NCBI RefSeq assembly: GCF_000183545.2
Contig: NZ_JH976535.1
Coordinates: 200,840 to 264,839, forward strand
Reading direction: 5' to 3'
Length of the DNA stretch: 64,000 nucleotides
Origin: Thermaerobacter subterraneus DSM 13965
GTDB taxonomy: Bacteria; Bacillota; Sulfobacillia; Thermaerobacterales; Thermaerobacteraceae
The notes beneath the pieces are model-generated. The model was not told the origin of the DNA. It did no database searches and was given only the letters and a program-made list of their open reading frames with translations. Positions 35,928 to 43,334 of this stretch are shown here, one piece after another (within the stretch, counting starts at the first letter, position 1; every line of letters begins with the position of its first letter). Both the position numbers and the translations under genes were made by a program.

Positions 35928-37700
35928 ATGCTCAACTCGCCGGCGATGTTCGTGGTGCTGGCGCTGATCGCCTACGGCATCGCCTACTGGGGATACGGGC
36001 GCTGGTACGACCGCACGGTCTGGCGGCCTGACCCCAACCGCACCACGCCGGCCCACATGTACACCGACGGGGTCGAGTACTTCCCCGTCAGCCGCTACGT
36101 GCTCTGGGGCTACCAGTACAAGAGCGTCGCCGCCCTGGGGCCCATCCTGGGACCCTTCATCGCCATCCAGTACGGCTGGGTCCCCGCCCTGCTGTGGATC
36201 ATCTTCGGCAACTTCTTCATCGGCTGGCTCCAGGACTACGGGGCCATCATGCTGTCGGTGCGCAACCAGGGGCGGTCCTTCGGCCCGATCACCTACGAGT
36301 TCACCGGGGCCGCGGGACGCAGTACCCTGCTGGGCTTCATCCTGTTCTACCTGCTGATCCTCTCGGCCACCTTCATCCAGCTGATCGCCGTCTTCTGGAA
36401 CACCTTCGCGGGGTCGTTCGTGGCCACCGCTGGCATCATCCTCACCGGTGTGATCTGCGGCCAGCTGCTGTACAAGCGCCGGATGAACGTGGGTGCGGTG
36501 ACCCTGATCGCCTTCGCCCTGATGATCCTGTCCTTCTGGCTGGGTTCCACCAGCCTCGGCCAAGCGGTGAAGTTCAACCTGACGGCCCAGGGCGCGCTGA
36601 ACTTCAACGTCTGGCTCTGGGCGGCGCTGTGCTGCGTCATCCTGTACGTGGGTTCGATCCTGCCGCTGCCCACCTTCATCCAGCCCTTCAACTACGTGTC
36701 CTTCTTCCCCGCCATGTTCGCGGTGCTGGTGATCCTGGTGGGCGCGCTGGTCACCCCCCTGACCGGGGTCACCCTGGCGCAGCCGGCGTACGTGGGCTTC
36801 TGGGGGCCCAAGGGCAGCTTTGCCGCCGGTGGCAACCCCATGTGGCCTGTACTGTTCACCGCCATCGCCTGCGGTGCCATCTCGGGGTGGCATAGCCTGG
36901 TCAGCTCGTCCAGCACCGCCAAGCAGCTGGACATCGAGCCCGACGCCCACCCCGTGGGCGCCGGCGCCATGCTGGGCGAGGGCCTGCTGGCGCTGGTCTC
37001 CCTGGCCTCCTACATGGTCCTCAGCCCGGAGCGCATCGCCGAGCTGGGCGGCGCCAGCGTGGGTTCCTGGGTGTTCGGAGCGACGCTGATCACCAAGCCG
37101 ATCCTCGGCGCCTTCATGTCCGACAACGCCATCCGCGTGTTCTTCGGTACGGTGCTGGTCATCTACGCCATCACCGTCCAGGCCCTGGTCACCCGCTTCT
37201 GGCGCCTGGTCTCCGTCGAGGTGTTCGGGGACAGCATCCTCGCCCAGAAGCATGTGGCCACCTTCATCGGCCTGCTGCTGCCGTGGATCATGGCGGTCAG
37301 CGGCTCGTGGAACAACATCTGGCTGTTCTTCGGCGGGTCGAACCAGCTGCTGGCCGGCCTGGCCCTGATGCTGATCACCATCCACCTGGCCCGGGTCAAG
37401 GCGCCCAGCCGCTACACCCTGCTCCCGGCCCTGTTCATGATCGTCACCACGCTGGCGGCCATCGCCGTCCAGAGGGTGCGCTTCCTCCAGGCCGCCCTGG
37501 GCGGGCCCGCCAAGACGCTGACCCAGGACCCGCTCAAGACCCTGGCGCCCACCGTCGCCAACATCATCGACTGGGCGTCGGTGCTGATCGGCGTGGTGCT
37601 CTTCGTCCTCGGCTTGCGGATGGCGATCCTGACGCTGCAGGCGTACGGCCGCGCCAAGGCGGGCCTGCTGGCCCAGCCGCAGGCGGCACCGGGCGACTGA
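35928..37700 (+). CDS. cstA: CstA-family carbon starvation / peptide-pyruvate transporter
   Basis: This is a CstA-family integral membrane protein (590 residues) with many hydrophobic segments. In other bacteria members import peptides or pyruvate. The start MLNSPAMFVVLALIAYGIAY forms the first membrane segment and GRWYDRTVWRPDPNRTTPAH follows. The family core VLWGYQYKSVAALGPILGPF is near residues 59-78. CGAISGWHSLVSSSSTAKQL and the C-terminal FFGGSNQLLAGLALMLI are also typical. AAAGGGGAGAGGG precedes the ATG. It is probably a single-gene unit, with a hairpin after the stop. Confidence 0.93.
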   Translation: MLNSPAMFVVLALIAYGIAYWGYGRWYDRTVWRPDPNRTTPAHMYTDGVEYFPVSRYVLWGYQYKSVAALGPILGPFIAIQYGWVPALLWIIFGNFFIGWLQDYGAIMLSVRNQGRSFGPITYEFTGAAGRSTLLGFILFYLLILSATFIQLIAVFWNTFAGSFVATAGIILTGVICGQLLYKRRMNVGAVTLIAFALMILSFWLGSTSLGQAVKFNLTAQGALNFNVWLWAALCCVILYVGSILPLPTFIQPFNYVSFFPAMFAVLVILVGALVTPLTGVTLAQPAYVGFWGPKGSFAAGGNPMWPVLFTAIACGAISGWHSLVSSSSTAKQLDIEPDAHPVGAGAMLGEGLLALVSLASYMVLSPERIAELGGASVGSWVFGATLITKPILGAFMSDNAIRVFFGTVLVIYAITVQALVTRFWRLVSVEVFGDSILAQKHVATFIGLLLPWIMAVSGSWNNIWLFFGGSNQLLAGLALMLITIHLARVKAPSRYTLLPALFMIVTTLAAIAVQRVRFLQAALGGPAKTLTQDPLKTLAPTVANIIDWASVLIGVVLFVLGLRMAILTLQAYGRAKAGLLAQPQAAPGD

Positions 37701-37723
37701 CCGGCACCTTAGGCGGCCGTCGT

Positions 37724-37754
37724 GGCGGGCCCTGCCACGGGGGCAGGGCCCGCC
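37724..37754 (+). terminator. Hairpin after cstA
   Basis: A perfect 13-bp stem GGCGGGCCCTGCC / GGCAGGGCCCGCC (37724-37736, 37742-37754) with a 5-base loop lies 23 bases after the cstA stop. No T-tract follows, so it may stabilise the mRNA 3' end or act with Rho. Confidence 0.45.
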
Positions 37755-37830
37755 GCCGGATCCGCCATCCGTGCCGGCGGCCGGGCCGGTTCCACCGGCC
37801 GGGCCGGGCCAAGGTCGACAAAGGAGGCGC

Positions 37831-38136
37831 ATGCCCATGTTGGGTCGCAAGGACGGGCCGCCCAACGGCGCCCGCAAGGAGCAGAAGGCCGGGTTCCTGA
37901 CCAAGCTCCGGGGCGTCATGTACGGCATGGCGAGCCACGGCAACGTCACGGCGGCGCTGCGCACCCGGATGCACCTGGAGCATCTGTTCATGTTCATCAC
38001 CCTGGGCGACATGCTGGGCATCCCCGTGCTGCCGCCCTATTACAGCCTGCGCATCCTGCCGTACGCCGTGCCCAACATCGAGTCGTGGAAGCAGCGGGTC
38101 TTCCGGGAGCGGGACTTCACCGACGCCATCTACTGA
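37831..38136 (+). CDS. Small conserved-core protein next to ArsA-like ATPases (paralogue of the 42.1 kb gene)
   Basis: This 101-residue protein is not recognised. A basic N-terminus (about residues 1-30) is followed by LEHLFMFITLGDMLGIPVLP and PYYSLRILPYAVPNIESWKQ. The core LGDMLGIPVLPPYYSLRILP (residues 58-77) matches FGELLGIPLMNSSIGLRLLP of the minus-strand protein at 42099-42536. Over the 30 residues from there, 13 are identical. One amphipathic or partly buried hydrophobic helix is likely rather than a full transporter. AAAGGAGGCGC precedes the ATG at 37831. The ArsA-like gene starts 71 bases downstream on the same strand, suggesting one operon and a shared job. Confidence 0.75.
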   Translation: MPMLGRKDGPPNGARKEQKAGFLTKLRGVMYGMASHGNVTAALRTRMHLEHLFMFITLGDMLGIPVLPPYYSLRILPYAVPNIESWKQRVFRERDFTDAIY

Positions 38137-38207
38137 GGGTGAGCGGGACTCCTGGCGAGGGCCTGGCGCCGGTGCCGCCGGAGACGCTGAAAGGGAGGAG
38201 TGGAGGC

Positions 38208-39224
38208 ATGCCCACCCTGGTACGGCCCCGGGGACTGGAGTCGTACTTCAACGAGCACCCCGACGTGGAGATCGTCATCTTTGCCGGCAAGGGCGGCCTG
38301 GGCAAGACCACGTCCAGCTCGTCCCTGGCCTGGTACATGTCCCAGGTGAAGAAGAAGCGGACGCTGCTCTTCAGCACCGACCCCCAGGCCTCGCTGAGCG
38401 ACATCTTCGAGCGCAACTTCTACGGCCTGGGCGAGATCGAGGTGGCCCCCAACCTGTTCGTGGTCGAGATCGACGCGGACCGCCGGGTGGCCGATTACCA
38501 GGCGTCGGTGAAACAGAAGATCAAGGACATGTACGGCCTGGACGAGGTGCCGCGGGAGATCGAGGAGTACATCGACTCCACCTCCGCGGAGCCGGCCATG
38601 TACGAGTCCGCTACCTACGATGCCATGGCCGAGCTGGTGGCGGCCCACGAATACGACATCTACATCTTCGACATGCCGCCCTTCGGCCACGGGGTGCGCA
38701 TGGTGGCCATGGCGGACATTCTCTCCAAATGGGTGGAGAAGATCACCGAGGCTCGCTCCAAGGTGGCCGAGTACGATGCCATTGCCGCGACCCTCAAGGG
38801 CGAGAAGGGCCATGAGGACGCGGTGATGCAGGAACTGATCGACATCCGCAACAAGATCAAGGCCTTCACCGACCTCATCACCGACCGCCGCCGCACCGCC
38901 TTCTTCATGGTGCTGATCCCGGAAAAGATGGCGATCCTGGACACGGAGCGGGCTTTGGCGATGTTCCACGCCCTGGGCATGGAGATGTCCGGCCTGGTGG
39001 TCAACCAGGTGTACCCGCGGGAGCTGCTGGATCGCCCCGGCACGTCGGAGTACCTGCGGAACCGGGTCCTGATGCAACAGCAGCACCTGGCCGACATTGC
39101 CCGCAAGTTCGGCGACCGGGTGCAATCGGTGGTGCCCATGTTCACCCGGGAGCCCAAGGGGCTGGAGATGATCGAGCAGGCTTCCCGCTACCTGATGAAC
39201 TGCGAGATCGCCCTGGAGGCCTGA
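38208..39224 (+). CDS. ArsA/Get3-like ATPase, subunit 1 (complete active site)
   Basis: This is a 338-residue deviant-Walker ATPase of the ArsA/Get3/TRC40 family. The P-loop GKGGLGKTT is at residues 27-35 and switch I is FSTDPQASLSDIF, with the catalytic Asp at 58. Switch II is FDMPPFGHGVRM near residue 155, where typical members have DTAPTGHTLR. The family's SAEPAMYESATYDAM region follows the expected spacing. There is no zinc CxxC pair. Family members act as soluble dimers that couple ATP to arsenite export or tail-anchored-protein delivery. No ArsB, ArsC or arsR lies nearby, so arsenic is not supported. GGGAGGAGTGGAGGC precedes the ATG. A second unfused homologue follows. Confidence 0.9.
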   Translation: MPTLVRPRGLESYFNEHPDVEIVIFAGKGGLGKTTSSSSLAWYMSQVKKKRTLLFSTDPQASLSDIFERNFYGLGEIEVAPNLFVVEIDADRRVADYQASVKQKIKDMYGLDEVPREIEEYIDSTSAEPAMYESATYDAMAELVAAHEYDIYIFDMPPFGHGVRMVAMADILSKWVEKITEARSKVAEYDAIAATLKGEKGHEDAVMQELIDIRNKIKAFTDLITDRRRTAFFMVLIPEKMAILDTERALAMFHALGMEMSGLVVNQVYPRELLDRPGTSEYLRNRVLMQQQHLADIARKFGDRVQSVVPMFTREPKGLEMIEQASRYLMNCEIALEA

Positions 39225-39273
39225 CGGCCGGGGCCGGGGCGGGGTCTGGGGAGCCGCAAAGGAGTGACCACGG

Positions 39274-40305
39274 GTGCAGCACATCGGAGCCTTCTTGCAG
39301 GAGCACCCCCAGTTGAAATTCGTGTTCACCGGCGGCAAGGGCGGTGTGGGCAAGACCATCTGTGCCGCCGTCCTGGCGTACCATTTTGCCGAGCAGGGCA
39401 AGCGCACCCTGCTGGCCAGCCTGAACCCCGTGCATTCGCTGACGTCCGTGTTCGGCCAGGACCTGTCGGGCGGCCAGGTGCGCCCGGTACAGGGCGTACC
39501 CAACCTCCATGCCGTCGAGGTGGATGCCTCGGACGTGGTGGCCCGCTACCGGGAGAACATCGGCCAGCGGGTGAAGGAATTCCTCAAGTATGCGGACATC
39601 CCCGTCGATGCCAAGCCCTTCGTCGACATCGCCGTGACGAACCCAGCCTTCGAAGAGTCGGCCATGTTCGACAAGATGGTCGACATCATGCTGCGGGAAG
39701 GGCAGGAGTACGACATCCTGGTGTTCGATACGGCGGCGGTGGCCAACGCCGTGCGGCTCATCGGGTTGTCCAAGATCTACGGCCTGTGGCTACAGCGGAT
39801 GATCGAGTCGCGCAAGGAGGCGCTCTCGCTACGGGTGCAGCTGAGCTTCCGCAAGGAAAAGGTGATGGAAGAAGTCAAGAAGGACCCCATGCTGGCCGAC
39901 CTGATCGCCATGGACGAGCGGTTCAAGGCGGTCAAGCGGCTGCTGGTCGACCCCAACCTGACCGCCTTCTTCTTCGTCACCCTGCCCCTGGCGTTGCCCA
40001 TCTCCGTGGTCACCCGCTTCATCAAGATGGTGCGCGCCTATGACATTCCCGTGGGCGGGGTCCTGGTCAACGGTGTCATTCGCGGCGAAGAGGTGGAGAA
40101 AGCCAGCGGCGACGAGTACCTTCTGAACAAGTACCAGGAGCAGGCGGGCTATCTGGAGCAGATCCAGCGGGAACTGGGCGACCTGGTCCGCGCCTTCCTG
40201 CCCCTGTACAAGAGCGAGGTGCACGGCCTGGAGGCCCTCAAGCAGGCGGTGGATGACCTCTTCGATCCCGACCAGCACTGGGCCCTGGCCCAGGTGACCG
40301 GGTGA
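39274..40305 (+). CDS. ArsA/Get3-like ATPase, subunit 2 (altered switch I)
   Basis: This second ArsA/Get3-like protein (343 residues) follows the first after 49 bases. The P-loop GKGGVGKTI is intact at residues 21-29. Switch I reads ASLNPVHSLTSVF, with Asn51 where the family has Asp (STDPAHSLSD). Switch II is FDTAAVANAVRL, lacking the usual TGH. The Asp-to-Asn change equals the ATPase-dead D57N of yeast Get3, so this subunit may bind but hydrolyse poorly. Pairing with subunit 1 as an asymmetric heterodimer is inferred, similar to the two-gene actinobacterial BagA/BagB pair. The start is GTG with AAAGGAGTGACC upstream. The stop overlaps the next gene's GTG. Confidence 0.88.
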   Translation: MQHIGAFLQEHPQLKFVFTGGKGGVGKTICAAVLAYHFAEQGKRTLLASLNPVHSLTSVFGQDLSGGQVRPVQGVPNLHAVEVDASDVVARYRENIGQRVKEFLKYADIPVDAKPFVDIAVTNPAFEESAMFDKMVDIMLREGQEYDILVFDTAAVANAVRLIGLSKIYGLWLQRMIESRKEALSLRVQLSFRKEKVMEEVKKDPMLADLIAMDERFKAVKRLLVDPNLTAFFFVTLPLALPISVVTRFIKMVRAYDIPVGGVLVNGVIRGEEVEKASGDEYLLNKYQEQAGYLEQIQRELGDLVRAFLPLYKSEVHGLEALKQAVDDLFDPDQHWALAQVTG

Positions 40306-40979
40306 GCGCGGGGGCCCAGGGGGCCGGGCTGGACGCCGCCCGGCCCCACCTGCTGGCCGTCCGCAGCGTGGTCTTCGGCACGTGCAACCTGCTGCTGCTG
40401 GGGGTGCCGGCCGGATGGCGCCTGGGGGACGGAGCCTTCCCCCCCGAAGTCGACCGCTGGCACGTACGGGATGGCGTCAGCTGGGCCACGGCGGGCCGCG
40501 GCCACTGGTGGCTGGCTGCCCGGACCGGGACGGGGGGCAGGGCGGCACTGCGGGCGGAGCTCTTCCTCCAGGTCACGCCGGCCGGAGCGGTGGCCGCCGG
40601 CCCCGGGACGCCGGCGGCGGAGGCGGCGTCGGCAGCGGGGCGCGGCGGGCGGAGCGCCGGCCCCCGGCCCGGAAAGGGCGGAGCGCAGGCAAGGGCATCA
40701 GGAAAGAGGGGCGGTGGCCGCCCCGCCGCCAGGGATTGGGGGCTCGGCCGGATCGACGCCACGGGTAGCTGCCTGCTGGACGGCCACCCAGGCTGGTGGG
40801 CCGCAGGTGCTGTACGGCGCGGGTTCCCCGGGCGATGGCGGCCGGCCCGCGCGCTGGTGCTGGAGTGCAGCTTCACTCGCCGCCGCCTGTACATCCGCCT
40901 GGAAGCGGCGCCAGGCGGTGAGCCGGGCGACCTGGAGGCTGCCTGGGAGGCCCTGCTGGCGGAGTGGCGGTGCCATTAA
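40302..40979 (+). CDS. Unknown protein coupled to the ArsA-like pair
   Basis: This 225-residue protein is not recognised. Its GTG start overlaps the stop of the second ATPase (GTGA), indicating translational coupling. Residues 1-95 look beta-rich, with RSVVFGTCNLLLLGVPAGWR and several tryptophans. Residues 96-145 are an Ala/Gly/Arg linker. Residues 146-210 look beta-rich again, with ATGSCLLDGHPGWWAAGAVR and LVLECSFTRRRLYIRLEA. No membrane segment or catalytic motif is visible. It may be an accessory or client-binding component, but only context supports that. Confidence 0.65.
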   Translation: MSAGAQGAGLDAARPHLLAVRSVVFGTCNLLLLGVPAGWRLGDGAFPPEVDRWHVRDGVSWATAGRGHWWLAARTGTGGRAALRAELFLQVTPAGAVAAGPGTPAAEAASAAGRGGRSAGPRPGKGGAQARASGKRGGGRPAARDWGLGRIDATGSCLLDGHPGWWAAGAVRRGFPGRWRPARALVLECSFTRRRLYIRLEAAPGGEPGDLEAAWEALLAEWRCH

Positions 40980-41030
40980 GGAATCCGGCGCGGGCGGGGC
41001 CAAGCCGGTGTGCCAGGGAGGGACGGGAAA

Positions 41031-41438
41031 GTGGCGACCCTGGACAGGAAGAGCCGGCGACGTCCCCTGCGGGTGGAGATCGTCGGCCTGTTTCCCCTCA
41101 TCTACAAGATGTGCCCGCGCGGCATGGGCTGGGGAGCGGGCTGTGGCCTGGAGTGGCCTGCAGACCAGACCCAGGACTATCCGCCGGAGGAACAGGCGCG
41201 GCAGCGGCAGCTGGAGTCCCTGGTGGCTCACCTGGCGGACCGTTTCGGCTGGAGGCTGCAGGTGGTCACCGTTCCCCTGACTTCCCTGAGGGGCATGTGG
41301 CTGGCCACCCGGTACGGCATCGGCACCGGCCAGGTGGCCCTGGTGGCCTCGGGCCGCTGCGTGCGGCTGGATGAAGGCTACGAGGCCATAGACCGCCTCC
41401 TGGCATCGTGCCTGGGCGAAGACCAGGCCGCGGGATAA
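41031..41438 (+). CDS. Unknown protein with CX9C motif, possibly thioredoxin-fold
   Basis: This 135-residue protein is not assigned to a family. The predicted order is strand LRVEIVGLFPLIYKM, a loop with CPRGMGWGAGC (two cysteines nine residues apart), helix EEQARQRQLESLVAHLADRF, strand GWRLQVVTVPLTSLRGMWLA, strands GQVALVASGRCVRLD and a final helix YEAIDRLLASCL. The pattern resembles a thioredoxin fold, as in the ArsD metallochaperone that partners ArsA; that is a structural guess, not homology. GTG at 41031 is preferred because GGGAGGGA lies upstream. It ends 13 bases from the convergent gene. Confidence 0.65.
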   Translation: MATLDRKSRRRPLRVEIVGLFPLIYKMCPRGMGWGAGCGLEWPADQTQDYPPEEQARQRQLESLVAHLADRFGWRLQVVTVPLTSLRGMWLATRYGIGTGQVALVASGRCVRLDEGYEAIDRLLASCLGEDQAAG

Positions 41439-41451
41439 GAGCAGTGGCATC

Positions 41452-42006
41452 TCAAGCCGGATCCTGTCCCCGGGCCGCCAGCTGCAGCTCGCCCCGGGCA
41501 AGCCCGGCCGCCAGCTGGACGGCCCGCGGGATGTCGCTTTCCTCGCCCGGCCCCACACCAAAGCTCACCTGAACATGGGGGCTTTCGGCCTGGGTGGCGG
41601 CCAGCAGCAGCCGGCGCAGGCCGAATCCGCCCGCCGGCCCGCCCCGGCCCTCCAGGCGCGCCGGGCGCAAGGACGCCGTGGCCTCAATCTTCAGGATGAA
41701 CTGGTCCCGCCGCCCGCGCCAGCGGGTCCAGGCCCAGGCCAGGGGAAAATCGCGGGGCTCCAGGAGGCACAGCATCTGGGCGGAGCGGATGCCCGGCCCG
41801 GGGCGGCCCACTTCCATGATGAAGCCGCTGGTGCCGCCACCCAGGGCGCGCAGCGTGACGTCGCCGCCCAGCGCGGCCATGGCTTCCCGGGCCACCCGGG
41901 CGAGCTGGACCGCCCGGTGCCGGTTCCACTGCCGGCCGGCCACCCACCACAGGACCAGCAGGACGGCCACGGCCAGCGCCATGCGGTCCAGAAGCGGTTC
42001 GGGCAC
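41452..42006 (-). CDS. Membrane-anchored protein of unknown function
   Basis: This 184-residue protein begins VPEPLLDRMALAVAVLLVLW then WVAGRQWNRHRAVQL. That is one N-terminal membrane segment followed by arginines, so the rest is probably on the cytoplasmic side. The body contains an Ala/Arg helix, GGGTSGFIMEVGRPGPGIRS and DQFILKIEATASLRP, with no recognised motif. The GTG at 42006 is preferred, with GAGGTGA 6 bases upstream; a GTG at 42033 is possible. It lies 92 bases downstream of the His-rich small protein on the same strand and converges on the ATPase operon. Confidence 0.65.
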   Translation of the reverse strand: MPEPLLDRMALAVAVLLVLWWVAGRQWNRHRAVQLARVAREAMAALGGDVTLRALGGGTSGFIMEVGRPGPGIRSAQMLCLLEPRDFPLAWAWTRWRGRRDQFILKIEATASLRPARLEGRGGPAGGFGLRRLLLAATQAESPHVQVSFGVGPGEESDIPRAVQLAAGLARGELQLAARGQDPA

Positions 42007-42098
42007 GGGGTTCACCTCACCCGCCGGTTCCACCCGGGGCCGTGTCCCCCGGGCACCCTCAGGGGGCGCATGCTCCTCGAAGCTCCAAGGCCTGACCC

Positions 42099-42536
42099 CT
42101 AATGGATGTGGGGCGCATGCTCCTCGACCAGGTGCTCTTCCAGCTGCCGGTGCTTCCAGGCGCCCAGGTCGGGCAGGACATACGGCAGCAGCCGCAGCCC
42201 GATGGACGAGTTCATCAGCGGGATCCCCAACAGCTCGCCGAACAGCACCAGGTTCATCACGTCGTTGTACTGGGAGCGGGCATGTTGAAGCTCGTGATAC
42301 CAGTCGAAAAAGAGGAAGCCCCAGACGAACTGCTTGACCTTCCCCCAGAAGGTGGTGGGCCGCTGGGCCAGCCAGCTGTGGGCCCGGGGCTGGCCGTGCC
42401 GGCGCAACAGCGGATCACCGTGCTGATGACCGGTGCCGTGGTGATGGTGGCCGGCTGGCGCGCGACCCTGCGCTGCACCGGCATCGTGGCGGCCGGGATG
42501 TGCCGGTTGCACCGGCAACCCGCTTGCGGGTGCCAT
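42099..42536 (-). CDS. His-rich paralogue of the small 37.8 kb protein
   Basis: This 145-residue protein is not recognised. Residues 62-135 match the small protein at 37831, with the core FGELLGIPLMNSSIGLRLLP (99-118) and YVLPDLGAWKHRQLEEHLVE after it. The N-terminal 60 residues are extra and contain GHHHHGTGHQHG. The C-terminus ends EEHAPHIH. The many histidines suggest metal binding, which is inference. The ATG at 42536 lies 9 bases after AAGGAGG; the ATG at 42545 is directly against that site. Its link to the ATPase pair rests on the paralogy and on location. Confidence 0.72.
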   Translation of the reverse strand: MAPASGLPVQPAHPGRHDAGAAQGRAPAGHHHHGTGHQHGDPLLRRHGQPRAHSWLAQRPTTFWGKVKQFVWGFLFFDWYHELQHARSQYNDVMNLVLFGELLGIPLMNSSIGLRLLPYVLPDLGAWKHRQLEEHLVEEHAPHIH

Positions 42537-43054
42537 GAGCTCCATCCTCCTTGCCGGGCAGGTGGCCGGCCGGGATCGGTGCCCGCCCGGGCCGCCGGGC
42601 TGGACCGGCCCAGCGGGCGATCCATCCCGCACCCGCGCGCCTGGAACCAGGCCTGACAAGACGATTCGGCGCCGGCGCCGCAGTCCCTGCCAGGAACGCC
42701 CATCCCCGGACGGGACCCGTCCGGGCCACGTCCAGGGCGGGCCGGTCCTCACCGTCCTTCCGCCGGCGAGCCGCCGGAGGTTGAAGCCGCCCGCGCGGTG
42801 GAGGCGGGGCGTATCCGGCCGCGTCCGCCACCGGCCGTCCCGCAGGGCGAGTCCTGCCGGTCCGCCGCCCGCGGGCCGCTCGGTGTGCCTGCGGGGCGGC
42901 GAGGCAACCCGGTCGCCGGGGTGCGCGGTACGCCGGCGGGCAGGCCGCAGGGCACGCCGGCCCCCGAACGCGCGGCGCGCCCGCCGCCAGGCCTCGCGGC
43001 CCTCGGCTTGTGGATCGCGGTGCTCCGGAAGCCCGGCCTTGTCCGGGGCAGCCC
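42537..43054. other. Non-coding GC-rich region before tRNA-Arg
   Basis: This 518-base stretch has open frames on both strands, but all are Arg/Pro/Gly-rich with no family likeness. Several short GC inverted repeats are present. No integrase, attachment-site duplicate of the tRNA 3' end or insertion sequence was seen. Confidence 0.55.
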
Positions 43055-43083
43055 TTGGCATCATGCCCGGAGCGGGGTATAAT
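43055..43083 (+). promoter_or_regulatory. Promoter of tRNA-Arg
   Basis: TTGGCA (43055-43060) and a perfect TATAAT (43078-43083) are 17 bases apart. The predicted start is about 28 bases before the tRNA. Confidence 0.85.
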
Positions 43084-43118
43084 GAGTAGCGCGGCGGGCG
43101 CCACCGGCGCTCGCGCAT

Positions 43119-43193
43119 GCGCCCGTAGCTCAGCGGATAGAGCGGTGGCCTCCGGAGCCACGTCTTGCGCAGGTTCGATTCCTGCCGGGCGCA
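43119..43193 (+). tRNA. tRNA-Arg (anticodon CCG)
   Basis: The acceptor arms GCGCCCG (43119-43125) and CGGGCGC (43186-43192) pair fully, with discriminator A at 43193. The D arm GCTCAGCGGATAGAGC is standard. The anticodon stem GTGGC/GCCAC encloses the loop CTCCGGA with anticodon CCG at 43152-43154, which reads the arginine codon CGG, very common here. The T arm is GCAGGTTCGATTCCTGC. CCA is not encoded, as CAT follows. It has its own promoter upstream. Confidence 0.97.
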
Positions 43194-43334
43194 CATCAGG
43201 GGCGGTGACCGGTGCAAGACAGGCCGGCGCCGCCCCTTGGTTCATTGGGGCCGGTAGCGCTTCCTCCCTTCCAAGGCCCGGTAACTTCGCGAAAGCCCGG
43301 CGCGCGCCGGGCTCGACGGGTTGGGGCGATCGCC

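Noticed and set aside
35100..38021. A 973-codon minus-strand open frame opposite cstA
   Set aside because: Composition is that of an antisense shadow and cstA on the plus strand is a clear family member.
37831..42536. Classical arsenic resistance operon
   Set aside because: No arsenite pump, arsenate reductase or ArsR regulator is present, and the two ATPases are separate genes with altered switch regions.
43119..43193. tRNA-Arg as an integration site for the ArsA-like locus
   Set aside because: No duplicate of the tRNA 3' end, integrase or direct repeats were seen at the other boundary near 37.7 kb.
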